A stretch of 8,732 bases of DNA from Candidatus Bathyarchaeota archaeon (lineage in GTDB: Archaea; Thermoproteota; Bathyarchaeia; RBG-16-48-13; GCA-020355125). The DNA is taken from positions 1 to 8,732 of the forward strand of contig DAOVBJ010000028.1 in assembly GCA_030670615.1 (NCBI GenBank), given 5' to 3'. Positions within the stretch are counted from its first letter, which is position 1. Each line of letters opens with the position of its first letter. The position numbers were made by a program, and so were the translations under genes. The notes under the pieces are model-generated. The model saw only the letters and a list, made by a program, of their open reading frames with translations. It did not search any database and was not told the DNA's origin. This document shows, piece after piece, positions 1-6,925 of this stretch.

Positions 1-1736
1 CGAATATCATGGACTTTCATTAAGTTTTTTTCTAAATATGCTTTTAGAAAAATGATTGCGTCTTGTTTTGTCTTAGGCGTTGGGATAACTCCTAACCTAA
101 GACCACGTTCGTCAAAATTAACCAAGTTTTCGAGGCGGCCGATAATTCCTGAGATGGCTCCTGCCTGCCCCATTTCTTCGATTCTCTGTAAAGCAACGTC
201 TTCGGTAGCCAGCTTCTCGATAAACTCTTTCCAAGCCTCAAATTCAACGATCGCGCTTCTTGCCATTCGCACTGTTTTCTCCGCGTTTTCCATCTCGAGG
301 GGTAAATCGTTCTTTCTATCGCTCGCCTTTTGGAGAGAGCTGGCTGTCTTAGCAAATCTTTCCTGCTCCTCTTTTCGCAGTCTTTGGAGTTCGTGGAGAT
401 GTGCTTCAAGATCCTTCATCATTAATCTGAATGTTGTACGCCGTTCCTCGAGGTTTTTCAGGTTGTTAGAGATTATACGCTGTTTAGCTGTGTTCGTCTT
501 CAGTTGGTTGTCTAACTTGAATATCTGACGTTCTACTCTATTGAGTTCCGCCTCAAGTTCCCTCATTTTTGCAGTGTTTTTCCCGAGGTTTTGTTTTAGT
601 TCACTTAATTCATTTGTAAGCGTGGTGTCTTTCAAGGAGGTCTCATCGATGTCTTTTTTTAGTTTGTTCCTTTCGGTCTTCAGCTCGGATAATCTACGTT
701 TAGACTCTTGTATGTCCTTCTTCAGGGAGGCTAGTTGTTGAACTCGTTCTTCACGAATTTTTGTTAGACCGCGTAAACTGATTTTACCCGACGTATTCTC
801 CATCTTCAAGCTCGCCATGTTAGCCATGATTTCTCCAATGCGTGTTTGAATGGAGCGTAGTCTCCCGCTTCCTTTGTCCGCGACCTCTTCGTCAAACCGC
901 CTCCTCGCTGACTCTACTTCCCGTCGTCTTCGTTGCAGGTTATCTCCTTGTTCTTTGATGTCTTCGACTGCCGAACGCTTTTGCTGAAGTTCTTCAGTAA
1001 GTTTCTTTTTTTCGTTCTCGATCTCAATAATTGAGTTGGAAGTTAAAATGGCTTGGAGTTTTCGAATCTCTTCTTGGATAAAATTGTAGCGAAGAGCGTC
1101 ATTTCGTTCCTCTTCCAGTCGTTCCAGCCGATATTGAACATCTCCGATCCTCGCGTCTGCAATTCGAAGGTTTGTTTCGGCTTGACGAAGCTGCTGCCTC
1201 GCTTCATTCCTCTTCGCATTGTATTCGGCGATCCCAACAAAATCCTCGATAACACGCCGTCGTTCCTCGGGAGTGATGTCAGCCAGTTTCGTAATTGTTC
1301 CTTGAATAATCATGTTATACCCTGATGAATAGAGCCTTGCCATCCCTAAGATGTCGACGAGCTGGCTTCTGGAGACGGTTTCCCTATTCAACATGTACTT
1401 GCTGAAGCCCTTCCGGTTCACCCGTCTCGACAGAGTAACAACATCGGTGTCGACGGGGATTTTCCTGTCACTATTGTCAAAAAGAAGCTTTACGTAGGCG
1501 GACCTGGACGTAGGAGTCCCTAGAACACCGTCAAAGATGACCTCAGACATTTTTGCCGCCCTCAACGACCGTGCTCTCAAATCTCCCAACACAAATCTGA
1601 TGGCGTCAAAGACGTTGCTTTTGCCACTTCCATTCGGACCAGTGAAGACGGTTAAGCCTTTTTCCAAGTTAAACGTGATTTTTTTGGGCCCAAACGATTT
1701 AAATCCACGAAGTTCAAGTTGTTTAATGTGTACCAG
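1..1736 (-). CDS. smc: SMC chromosome segregation/condensation ATPase, N-terminal part (runs off the left edge)
   Basis: SMC proteins dimerise and use ATP to entrap and organise chromosomal DNA. About 578 codons are visible. The head has the N-terminal strand IKQLELRGFKSFGPKK, a Walker A GPNGSGKS (residues about 33-40, bases 1640-1617), and the family-typical SNVFDAIRFVLGD just after it. The Q-loop glutamine in YNMIIQGTI is near residue 145, followed by the PEERRRVIEDFVGIAEYNAKR signature. From about residue 170 to 510 the protein is charged and heptad-like, rich in Glu, Lys, Arg, Leu and Gln, as in a long coiled-coil arm. A GAISGIIG motif near residue 527 looks like the start of the hinge. 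The C-terminal arm and the Walker B/ABC-signature head half lie beyond base 1. The frame is open throughout. The start is unclear: no ATG, GTG or TTG lies between an in-frame TAG (1742-1740) and the conserved first strand. I used CTG 1736 as a nominal start; a caller might choose TTG 1667, which would cut the first strand. The family call is secure. Confidence 0.93.
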   Translation of the reverse strand, partial: MVHIKQLELRGFKSFGPKKITFNLEKGLTVFTGPNGSGKSNVFDAIRFVLGDLRARSLRAAKMSEVIFDGVLGTPTSRSAYVKLLFDNSDRKIPVDTDVVTLSRRVNRKGFSKYMLNRETVSRSQLVDILGMARLYSSGYNMIIQGTITKLADITPEERRRVIEDFVGIAEYNAKRNEARQQLRQAETNLRIADARIGDVQYRLERLEEERNDALRYNFIQEEIRKLQAILTSNSIIEIENEKKKLTEELQQKRSAVEDIKEQGDNLQRRRREVESARRRFDEEVADKGSGRLRSIQTRIGEIMANMASLKMENTSGKISLRGLTKIREERVQQLASLKKDIQESKRRLSELKTERNKLKKDIDETSLKDTTLTNELSELKQNLGKNTAKMRELEAELNRVERQIFKLDNQLKTNTAKQRIISNNLKNLEERRTTFRLMMKDLEAHLHELQRLRKEEQERFAKTASSLQKASDRKNDLPLEMENAEKTVRMARSAIVEFEAWKEFIEKLATEDVALQRIEEMGQAGAISGIIGRLENLVNFDERGLRLGVIPTPKTKQDAIIFLKAYLEKNLMKVHDI

Positions 1737-1804
1737 CCGCTATTCCCCCACACATAACCCGTCGTGCTCCAACGTCACACCCTGTTTATGATAAGCAACA
1801 AGAC

Positions 1805-1820
1805 ATGTATACATCACGTG
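1805..1820. promoter_or_regulatory. Two abutting perfect palindromes in the smc promoter, possible operator
   Basis: A 10-bp perfect palindrome, ATGTATACAT (1805-1814), is followed directly by a 6-bp one, CACGTG (1815-1820). They occupy the space between the putative smc TATA box and its predicted start site, where a repressor would block initiation. The symmetry is directly visible; a regulatory role is inference. Confidence 0.3.
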
Positions 1821-1827
1821 AAAAGCC

Positions 1828-1833
1828 TTTAAA
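1828..1833 (-). promoter_or_regulatory. TATA box candidate for smc
   Basis: On the minus strand TTTAAAGG follows an A-rich stretch resembling a BRE. Transcription would start near 1804, leaving a leader of about 50-70 nt before the smc coding region. The leader contains a Shine-Dalgarno-like TTGGAG at 1772-1767. This is inferred from position and composition only. Confidence 0.4.
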
Positions 1834-1979
1834 TGTTTAGTCGCAGAGGATTGTGCGTGGCTTCAAGGTATTTCTTCGCGTATTTTTATTGGCAAACGGA
1901 TATAATGTCTTTATATTAAAAGGCTTTACAAATCGGTTGTGAACCTCGTTTTTGGCTAAACAGGGCCCCTCAACACTTC

Positions 1980-2171
1980 TTAGGAATAACTATCTTTACG
2001 GACACAAATCTTTCGAACACGCTGGACGTCCCAGTAGAGAACTCCTCGAATCGAAGATGGCGTAAACGACTGAGACGCGACCCTAGGCTTTTCAACCAGT
2101 TCATCGCCATCATCTCTGCGTGGCCTTCCTCTTCGGGTAAGCACTGTTATCAGGGGGATACGTTTAAACAT
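1980..2171 (-). CDS. Small hypothetical ORF, 63 codons, doubtful
   Basis: I do not recognise this protein. It is an Arg-rich, basic sequence beginning MFKRIPLITVLTRRGRPRRD, with no cysteines arranged as a zinc knuckle, no clear membrane segment and no known motif. In its favour, GGAAAAG lies about 8 nt before the ATG, and an ATTATAAG TATA-like box at 2247-2240 would start a transcript near 2217, giving a leader of about 45 nt that contains a G-rich tract. Against it, the composition looks like arbitrary translation, and there is no operon partner. It may be non-coding. Confidence 0.2.
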   Translation of the reverse strand: MFKRIPLITVLTRRGRPRRDDGDELVEKPRVASQSFTPSSIRGVLYWDVQRVRKICVRKDSYS

Positions 2172-2198
2172 CTTTTCCTGAGGTATGACCCGTAGCTG

Positions 2199-2218
2199 CC
2201 CCCCCCTCCCCCTATCCC
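2199..2218 (-). other. G-rich tract with G-quadruplex potential
   Basis: The minus strand carries runs of 3, 5 and 8 G separated by ATA and a single A. The 8-G run can supply two G-triplets, so four G3 runs are available for a quadruplex. The tract falls at the predicted transcript start/leader of the 63-codon ORF. The adjoining plus-strand CCCC...GGGG (about 2209-2226) could instead form a short hairpin. Confidence 0.4.
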
Positions 2219-2239
2219 TGAAGGGGTCTATTAATACGT

Positions 2240-2247
2240 CTTATAAT
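2240..2247 (-). promoter_or_regulatory. TATA-like box upstream of the 63-codon minus ORF
   Basis: ATTATAAG on the minus strand predicts a start near 2217, at the edge of the G-rich tract. This rests on sequence similarity to an archaeal TATA box only, so it is weak. Confidence 0.25.
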
Positions 2248-2249
2248 CC

Positions 2250-3100
2250 TTCTTTATTCGGCGATGGATGTGCTCGGCTGCGCGGTTCAAGTAGATTAAC
2301 CTCCTCTTTTTTTAAGCGCGTAGCTCATCCATCAACTTTCAATGCCATCAGCTGAGTAACATCGAAGAAATAAAGCGTCTACAAACTGTTTGATTTGTTC
2401 GAGTGCTGAACTAGAAAGCATCGGAGGAGAGGACTGAAATAGGAAGCTTGGTAAATGTTTTTACTGCTTTCAATGATGCAGGTAACGCCTTCACACCTTC
2501 ATGTGCCGGGACTAACAGCCGTTTTATTCTTTTATGAAATACGTTACATGGGAGACGTCAGGTGAGGAGGGAGAGCACTCTTCTTGAATGATATATTGGA
2601 ACGCGATGCACCATGGTTACATGAAGACTCGCCTCAAGTTGTTTCTACGGTCTCAATGAAACGGAGTTCTAAAATGAGGTTAGTGTAAGAGCGCCAACGG
2701 GTTTAGATTGACTGTTTAAAAGAAAACGTTTAGCGCGCGCGCGCGCGAATTGACTAAAAGTGGAGTTGGAGTACCTGACATATGTTTTTCTCGTCGTATG
2801 TGAAGCCATAATCGTTTTACAGGTGGATAAATACTCACTCAGACATGAAATGTGCCCAAAGACTGGACGCACAGTTTAGTATCTGACGTAACCCCTTTTT
2901 AAAAAGAGTTCCGCTCTGGTTTTACACACAGCCACGGTACATGTTGTAAACAGCTCTCTGACACCGTTGTCCTCTCAATAAGTATGGTGTGACCTGCGTA
3001 GTATTCTCTTGTTACGTCTGGTATGCTTCAATGACTCCGTCTGTTAAACGTCGTGTCAGAAAGATAAACCTTAATACACCAAAAGTTGTATGGCTTGGGA
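2250..3100. other. Gene-poor interval before hypF
   Basis: I find no tRNA, rRNA, SRP or RNase P signature and no CRISPR repeats here. All reading frames are short. The best micro-ORFs are a 34-codon plus-strand TTG ORF at 2584-2688 preceded by AGGAGGGAG, and a 29-codon minus-strand ATG ORF at about 2421-2332 without a clear ribosome site. Other visible structure is an alternating GC run (2733-2747) and a 12-bp palindrome, CTTTTTAAAAAG (2895-2906). A 67-codon minus ORF (2872-2669) reads through the GC run and has no protein-like pattern. The stretch may be decayed sequence or house an unrecognised small RNA. Confidence 0.5.
2733..2747. repeat. Alternating GC dinucleotide run
   Basis: Fifteen consecutive alternating G and C bases sit in AT-richer surroundings. 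Such alternating purine-pyrimidine runs favour Z-DNA when negatively supercoiled. The run is directly visible; any function is unknown. Confidence 0.8.
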
Positions 3101-3103
3101 ACG

Positions 3104-3110
3104 GTTATAC
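3104..3110 (+). promoter_or_regulatory. TATA box candidate for hypF
   Basis: GTTATAC lies about 26 nt before 3133, just ahead of a GAGGAAGG ribosome site (3134-3141) and the TTG at 3145. The spacing supports initiation at 3145 rather than at upstream GTG 2989 or ATG 3031. A second weaker box, TTAATAC, lies near 3071-3077. Confidence 0.35.
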
Positions 3111-3144
3111 ACTCGATACATCCTTCGTGGGTAGAGGAAGGTTC

Positions 3145-5409
3145 TTGCGCGTCGAAGTCGTTGTCAAGGGCATTGTTCAAGGCGTTGGCTTTCGCCCCTT
3201 CATTTACAGAATTGCTGTCGCGAATCATCTTTTCGGGTACGTCAGGAATAAGGGCGACGCTGGAGTGGAAATTGTCGTCGAAGGAGTGGAAGGGCGTGTG
3301 CAGCGTTTCCTAAAGTCGTTGAACGAGGAGAAACCTGCCCTCTCCCAGATCTACGACCTATCCCTTACCCGCTCAAAAGACACGAGGCAGTTTACCGCTT
3401 TTTCAATTCTTAAGAGCCTTGAGGGAGGCGACTTATCGGGCTCCATAATTCCTTATGACATCGCTACATGTGATCACTGCCTTACGGAACTTCGAGATCC
3501 AGAGAACCGTCGGCGCAACTATTTCTTCATAACGTGCACTCAGTGCGGTCCAAGATACACGGTCATCGAAGGGCTTCCCTATGATAGGCCCAATACCACT
3601 ATGAAAGACTTCCCCATGTGCGACGCGTGTAAAGCGGAATACCTAGATCCTTTGAACCGACGATTCCACGCCCAGACGATAGCCTGCGAGAATTGTGGGC
3701 CCAAAACCCGACTAACAACGAGTACGGGAGAAACCCTGTCGGTGAACGACCCCATTAGTCAGACAGGTAAACTGGTTGAAGAGGGCTTCCTTGTGGCCGT
3801 GAAGGGGAATGGCGGATTCCATATCGTAGCTTCCACTCTCAACTCCAGGCCAATTTTACGGTTGCGGCGAGTTAAACACCGATCTCACAAGCCCTTTGCT
3901 GTCATGGGACGCAGCCTTGAAGTGGTGAAATCCTTCGCTGAAGTGAGTGCTGTCGAAGAAAGCCTTCTCACGTCGAGTGTTCGACCCATACTCTTGCTGA
4001 GGAAACGAGCGTCGTATAACCTCTCCGAGCTGATTTCGCCTGGTCTTCACACCATTGGTGTCATGCTACCTTACACTGGCCTCCACCACCTCTTCTTTGA
4101 TGACGTAGAGGAGCCCGCGTTCATCATGACGAGCGCTAATCCCCCTAACGAGCCAATCGTCATCCAGAATCGAGAGGCCATCGCGAAGCTAGGACACGTC
4201 GTCGACTACTTCCTCTTCCATAACCGAGTCATCGCCCAGAGATGTGACGACTCTGTTGTGAGAGTTAACTCCGGAAGGACGAGCGTCATTCGCCGATCCA
4301 GGGGATACACCCCAACACCCATCCCCTTGAAAGGGCATGAGGGGTACAGCTTGGGCGTCGGCGCTGAGGAAAACGTTAACTCATGCCTCATCATCGGCGA
4401 CAAGGCCTTCGTCTCTCAGTACATTGGTGACGTAGAGCAGATTGAAACATACGACTTTCTTCGGGAAGCGACGGAGCATTTATTGGATTTAACAAACGGT
4501 AGAATTGAAGCCGTTGGATGCGATTTGCATCCCCAATTCATAACGCGAAAGTTGGCTGAAGAATATGGACGACGATATGCCTGTCCCGTATTACCGGTGC
4601 AACATCATTACGCCCACATGCTGTCCTTAATGGGGGAATCGGGGTTGGATGAAATGATCGGAATCGTCTGTGACGGCGCGGGCTACGGGTCAGACGGAAG
4701 GACTTGGGGTGGCGAAGTCCTACACTGCACCTTTGACGGCTTCAACCGCGTTGGACATCTTCAGAATCAACCAATGGTGGGAGGCGATTTAGCAACGAGA
4801 TTTCCCCTCAGAATGGCGGCGGGTATCCTCCACGGAGAGCTTGATGTCGATGAGTGGCTTGTATCCAAGGCTAAACACTTCCCCCACGGCGAAAGGGAAG
4901 TCGAAGTCGTCCTTAAACAGCTTAAACAGAAGCGCCTTCCTCTGACTAGCAGTTGTGGACGGGTTTTAGACGCGGTTTCAGCCCTTTTAGGCGTCTGCGT
5001 TGAACGCACCTACGAGGGGGAGCCAGCCATGAAACTCGAATCTGCCGCCATCGTTGGAAGGGACGTATTACTGTTACCGCCCACGATCGAAGGAAACGTG
5101 GTTGACACCACCTCTCTGGTGAGAGAAGTCTTTGAGACGAGGGACATCTATTCCGTTGCTGACCTCGCCTATTCAGTCGAAACGTACTTAGGGAAATCCT
5201 TGGCCTCGATCGCCATTGAGGAGGCGAGGAGACGCCGAGTCCAATTCATCGGGTTTTCGGGGGGCGTCGCCTACAATGCGCACATCGCAAAGGTCATCAA
5301 GACCACTGTCCAAGATAGAGGTCTTACCTTGATTCTTCACAAGGATGTTCCTCCCGGAGATGGAGGCATCTCCTTTGGACAGGCCCTCGGCGCGTTACGG
5401 GGGTTGTGA
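3145..5409 (+). CDS. hypF: Carbamoyltransferase HypF, [NiFe]-hydrogenase CN-ligand synthesis
   Basis: HypF converts carbamoyl phosphate and ATP to carbamoyl-adenylate and transfers the carbamoyl group to the C-terminal Cys of HypE in the cytoplasm. Domains in order: an acylphosphatase-like domain with GIVQGVGFRPFIYR (residues 9-22); a zinc-finger region with four CxxC pairs (C109/C112, C131/C134, C159/C162, C181/C184) in the family's x18-x24-x18 spacing; a YrdC-like domain with KHRSHKPFAVM; and a Kae1-like domain with HHYAH (487-491), CDGAGYGSDGRTWGGE and a PPGDGGISFGQA tail. The frame is open from GTG 2989, but the family core begins right after TTG 3145. That TTG has GAGGAAGG just upstream and gives 754 residues, matching the usual length of about 750. 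The extra upstream residues resemble nothing in HypF. It is first of the plus-strand hyp genes, 71 nt before hypC. No damage is seen. Confidence 0.97.
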   Translation: MRVEVVVKGIVQGVGFRPFIYRIAVANHLFGYVRNKGDAGVEIVVEGVEGRVQRFLKSLNEEKPALSQIYDLSLTRSKDTRQFTAFSILKSLEGGDLSGSIIPYDIATCDHCLTELRDPENRRRNYFFITCTQCGPRYTVIEGLPYDRPNTTMKDFPMCDACKAEYLDPLNRRFHAQTIACENCGPKTRLTTSTGETLSVNDPISQTGKLVEEGFLVAVKGNGGFHIVASTLNSRPILRLRRVKHRSHKPFAVMGRSLEVVKSFAEVSAVEESLLTSSVRPILLLRKRASYNLSELISPGLHTIGVMLPYTGLHHLFFDDVEEPAFIMTSANPPNEPIVIQNREAIAKLGHVVDYFLFHNRVIAQRCDDSVVRVNSGRTSVIRRSRGYTPTPIPLKGHEGYSLGVGAEENVNSCLIIGDKAFVSQYIGDVEQIETYDFLREATEHLLDLTNGRIEAVGCDLHPQFITRKLAEEYGRRYACPVLPVQHHYAHMLSLMGESGLDEMIGIVCDGAGYGSDGRTWGGEVLHCTFDGFNRVGHLQNQPMVGGDLATRFPLRMAAGILHGELDVDEWLVSKAKHFPHGEREVEVVLKQLKQKRLPLTSSCGRVLDAVSALLGVCVERTYEGEPAMKLESAAIVGRDVLLLPPTIEGNVVDTTSLVREVFETRDIYSVADLAYSVETYLGKSLASIAIEEARRRRVQFIGFSGGVAYNAHIAKVIKTTVQDRGLTLILHKDVPPGDGGISFGQALGALRGL

Positions 5410-5443
5410 GCGTTTTGTCCGTTTGACGGATGGAACATTTAGG

Positions 5444-5451
5444 TTTATAAG
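5444..5451 (+). promoter_or_regulatory. TATA box candidate for hypC-hypD
   Basis: TTTATAAG in the 71-nt hypF-hypC gap would place a start near 5473, only about 8 nt before the hypC ATG, giving a nearly leaderless message. The AGGAG at 5466-5470 would then be used only on read-through transcripts from hypF. Inferred from spacing. Confidence 0.4.
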
Positions 5452-5480
5452 TGTTCAACGAAGTTAGGAGATTGATCTAC

Positions 5481-5708
5481 ATGTGTCTAGCCATTCCTGC
5501 GAAGGTCTTAAACGTGAAGGGCAGCACTGCTACGGTGGATTTTGGCGACGGAACTCAGCGGGGAGTCAATGTTTCCCTCGTGGATGCCTCTGTTGACGAG
5601 TACGTCATCGTTCACGCAGGCTTTGCGATTGAAGTCTTAGACAAGGAGGAGGCGGAGAAGACGTTGGCTTTATGGAGAGAAATCTTACGTCAGGAATCGG
5701 CGGAGTAA
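5481..5708 (+). CDS. hypC: HypC/HybG family hydrogenase assembly chaperone
   Basis: HypC is a small OB-fold chaperone that pairs with HypD to hold the Fe(CN)2CO group, then delivers it to the precursor of the hydrogenase large subunit. The 75-residue protein begins MCLAIPAKV; Cys2 is the essential iron-binding residue exposed once Met is removed. VDFGDGTQRGVNVSLV and the C-terminal VHAGFAIEVLDKEEAEKTL pattern are typical, and the length is normal. The frame is open upstream to 5451, but starting there would bury Cys2, so ATG 5481 is the right start. AGGAG lies 10 nt before it. The stop is 1 nt before the hypD start codon, so the two are very likely co-transcribed and translationally coupled, in keeping with the equimolar HypCD complex. 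Confidence 0.97.
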   Translation: MCLAIPAKVLNVKGSTATVDFGDGTQRGVNVSLVDASVDEYVIVHAGFAIEVLDKEEAEKTLALWREILRQESAE

Positions 5709-5709
5709 C

Positions 5710-6795
5710 TTGTCGATCTTTAGGTATCGAGACAGGTCCATCGCGCAAGACGTTATTGAGCGCCTGAAGGCAATGGGTCTTCACCACCAATTCATGCATG
5801 TTTGTGGCACCCATCAGGACACTTTGACCCGTTACGGATTGGATTCCCTCTTGGAAACCTGTGGAGTGCGGGTTCGTCAGGGACCCGGATGTCCCGTCTG
5901 CGTAACAACGGCTAGGGAGTTTGAGGAGGCCGCTGCGTTGGCTAGGACGGGAAAAACCATCACGACCTTCGGCGACGCTTCAAGGGTTCCAGGAAGGAGG
6001 GGGTCTCTCCTCGATTTGAGGGGGGAAGGCCACGACGTTCGAGTCGTTTACGGAATTGGAGACGCCGTGGCGTTGGCTCGAAAAGAGGATAAGGACGTGG
6101 TCTTCATGGCAGTAGGGTTTGAGACCACCGCTCCAACCACGGCGGCTATGATGTTGGAGGGATTACCGGAAAACTTCTCCGTCTTAAGCTGCCATCGATA
6201 TATGCCGCCAGCGTTGAACGCCCTTTTAGCGATGGGCGAGTCCCGGCTGGAAGGCATCATTGAGCCAGGACATGTGAGTGCCATCATCGGCCTGAAGCCC
6301 TACGAAGGGCTATCCGAGACATATGGCGTCCCACAGGTCGTTGCGGGCTTCGAGCCTTTGGATCTGTTGATGGCTGTTTACATGTTGGTTCAGCAGATAC
6401 AGCGGGGTGAAGCGAAGGTTGAAAACGAGTATTCGCGGGTAGTGCGCTATGAGGGAAACCTTCGGGCATTGAATGTGATGAGCCGCGTTTTTGATGCCTC
6501 CGACGTGGAGTGGCGGGGCTTCCCCGTGATCCCTCGTTCAGGCATGACGATTAAACGGCAGTTTGAAGCGTGGGACGCGAGGAAAGTCTGGGAAGACGAT
6601 CTTCAAACTGTGAGTGACTTCCTTGAGGAGACGGGTGGATGTAAGTGTGGTGAGGTTTTAAGGGGATTAATCGAGTCGTGGGAGTGCCCCCTCTTTGGGA
6701 AGGCCTGTACGCCAACTCATCCTGTTGGCCCGTGCATGGTCTCTGTGGAAGGCTCATGCAATATCGAATACACATATAAAAAAGTGCATGTATAA
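5710..6795 (+). CDS. hypD: HypD, [4Fe-4S] scaffold for Fe(CN)2CO assembly
   Basis: HypD is an iron-sulfur protein that, with HypC, holds the active-site iron while the CN ligands from HypE and the CO are attached. The 361 residues carry the family's three blocks: HVCGTH (C32), GPGCPVCVT (C61, C64) and VVFMAVGFETTAPTTA. These are followed by VAGFEPLDLL and a C-terminal cysteine-rich part (GCKCGEV, CPLFGKACTPTHPVGPC, GSC) that binds the cluster. The start is TTG, preceded by GGCGGAG inside the end of hypC and only 1 nt after the hypC stop. No in-frame ATG is near, and starting later would cut into the N-terminal helix. Length is close to the family norm of about 360-375. All known key cysteines are present, so it should be functional. 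Confidence 0.97.
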   Translation: MSIFRYRDRSIAQDVIERLKAMGLHHQFMHVCGTHQDTLTRYGLDSLLETCGVRVRQGPGCPVCVTTAREFEEAAALARTGKTITTFGDASRVPGRRGSLLDLRGEGHDVRVVYGIGDAVALARKEDKDVVFMAVGFETTAPTTAAMMLEGLPENFSVLSCHRYMPPALNALLAMGESRLEGIIEPGHVSAIIGLKPYEGLSETYGVPQVVAGFEPLDLLMAVYMLVQQIQRGEAKVENEYSRVVRYEGNLRALNVMSRVFDASDVEWRGFPVIPRSGMTIKRQFEAWDARKVWEDDLQTVSDFLEETGGCKCGEVLRGLIESWECPLFGKACTPTHPVGPCMVSVEGSCNIEYTYKKVHV

Positions 6796-6925
6796 TTTTA
6801 TAACTAGTTAGATTGTAACGCCCGGTATACACATGAATATCTATATCTTGAAACTGGAGAGTTGCTTACAGAATTATTGCTAGCTAGCTTGAGAGCTCCA
6901 GACAAGAGAGGAACAAGCAGGCGGA

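Noticed and set aside
1043..1325. ORFs of 70 and 90 codons on both strands in 1043-1325
   Set aside because: They are out-of-frame shadows of the smc coiled-coil and head coding sequence.
2281..2300. GGTTCAAG resembling a tRNA T-loop
   Set aside because: No acceptor, D or anticodon stems could be folded around it on either strand.
2332..2463. Minus-strand open stretch ending in a plausible-looking peptide (29 codons from ATG 2421)
   Set aside because: No ribosome site, a stop just upstream, and no recognised family; equally explained by chance.
2669..2872. 67-codon minus-strand ORF in the gap
   Set aside because: It reads through the alternating GC run as an ARA repeat, shows no protein-like pattern or motif, and has no convincing ribosome site.
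6879..6889. GCTAGCTAGC palindrome after hypD as a terminator or operator
   Set aside because: It is short, lacks a loop or T-tract, and has no placed promoter, so there is no support beyond symmetry.
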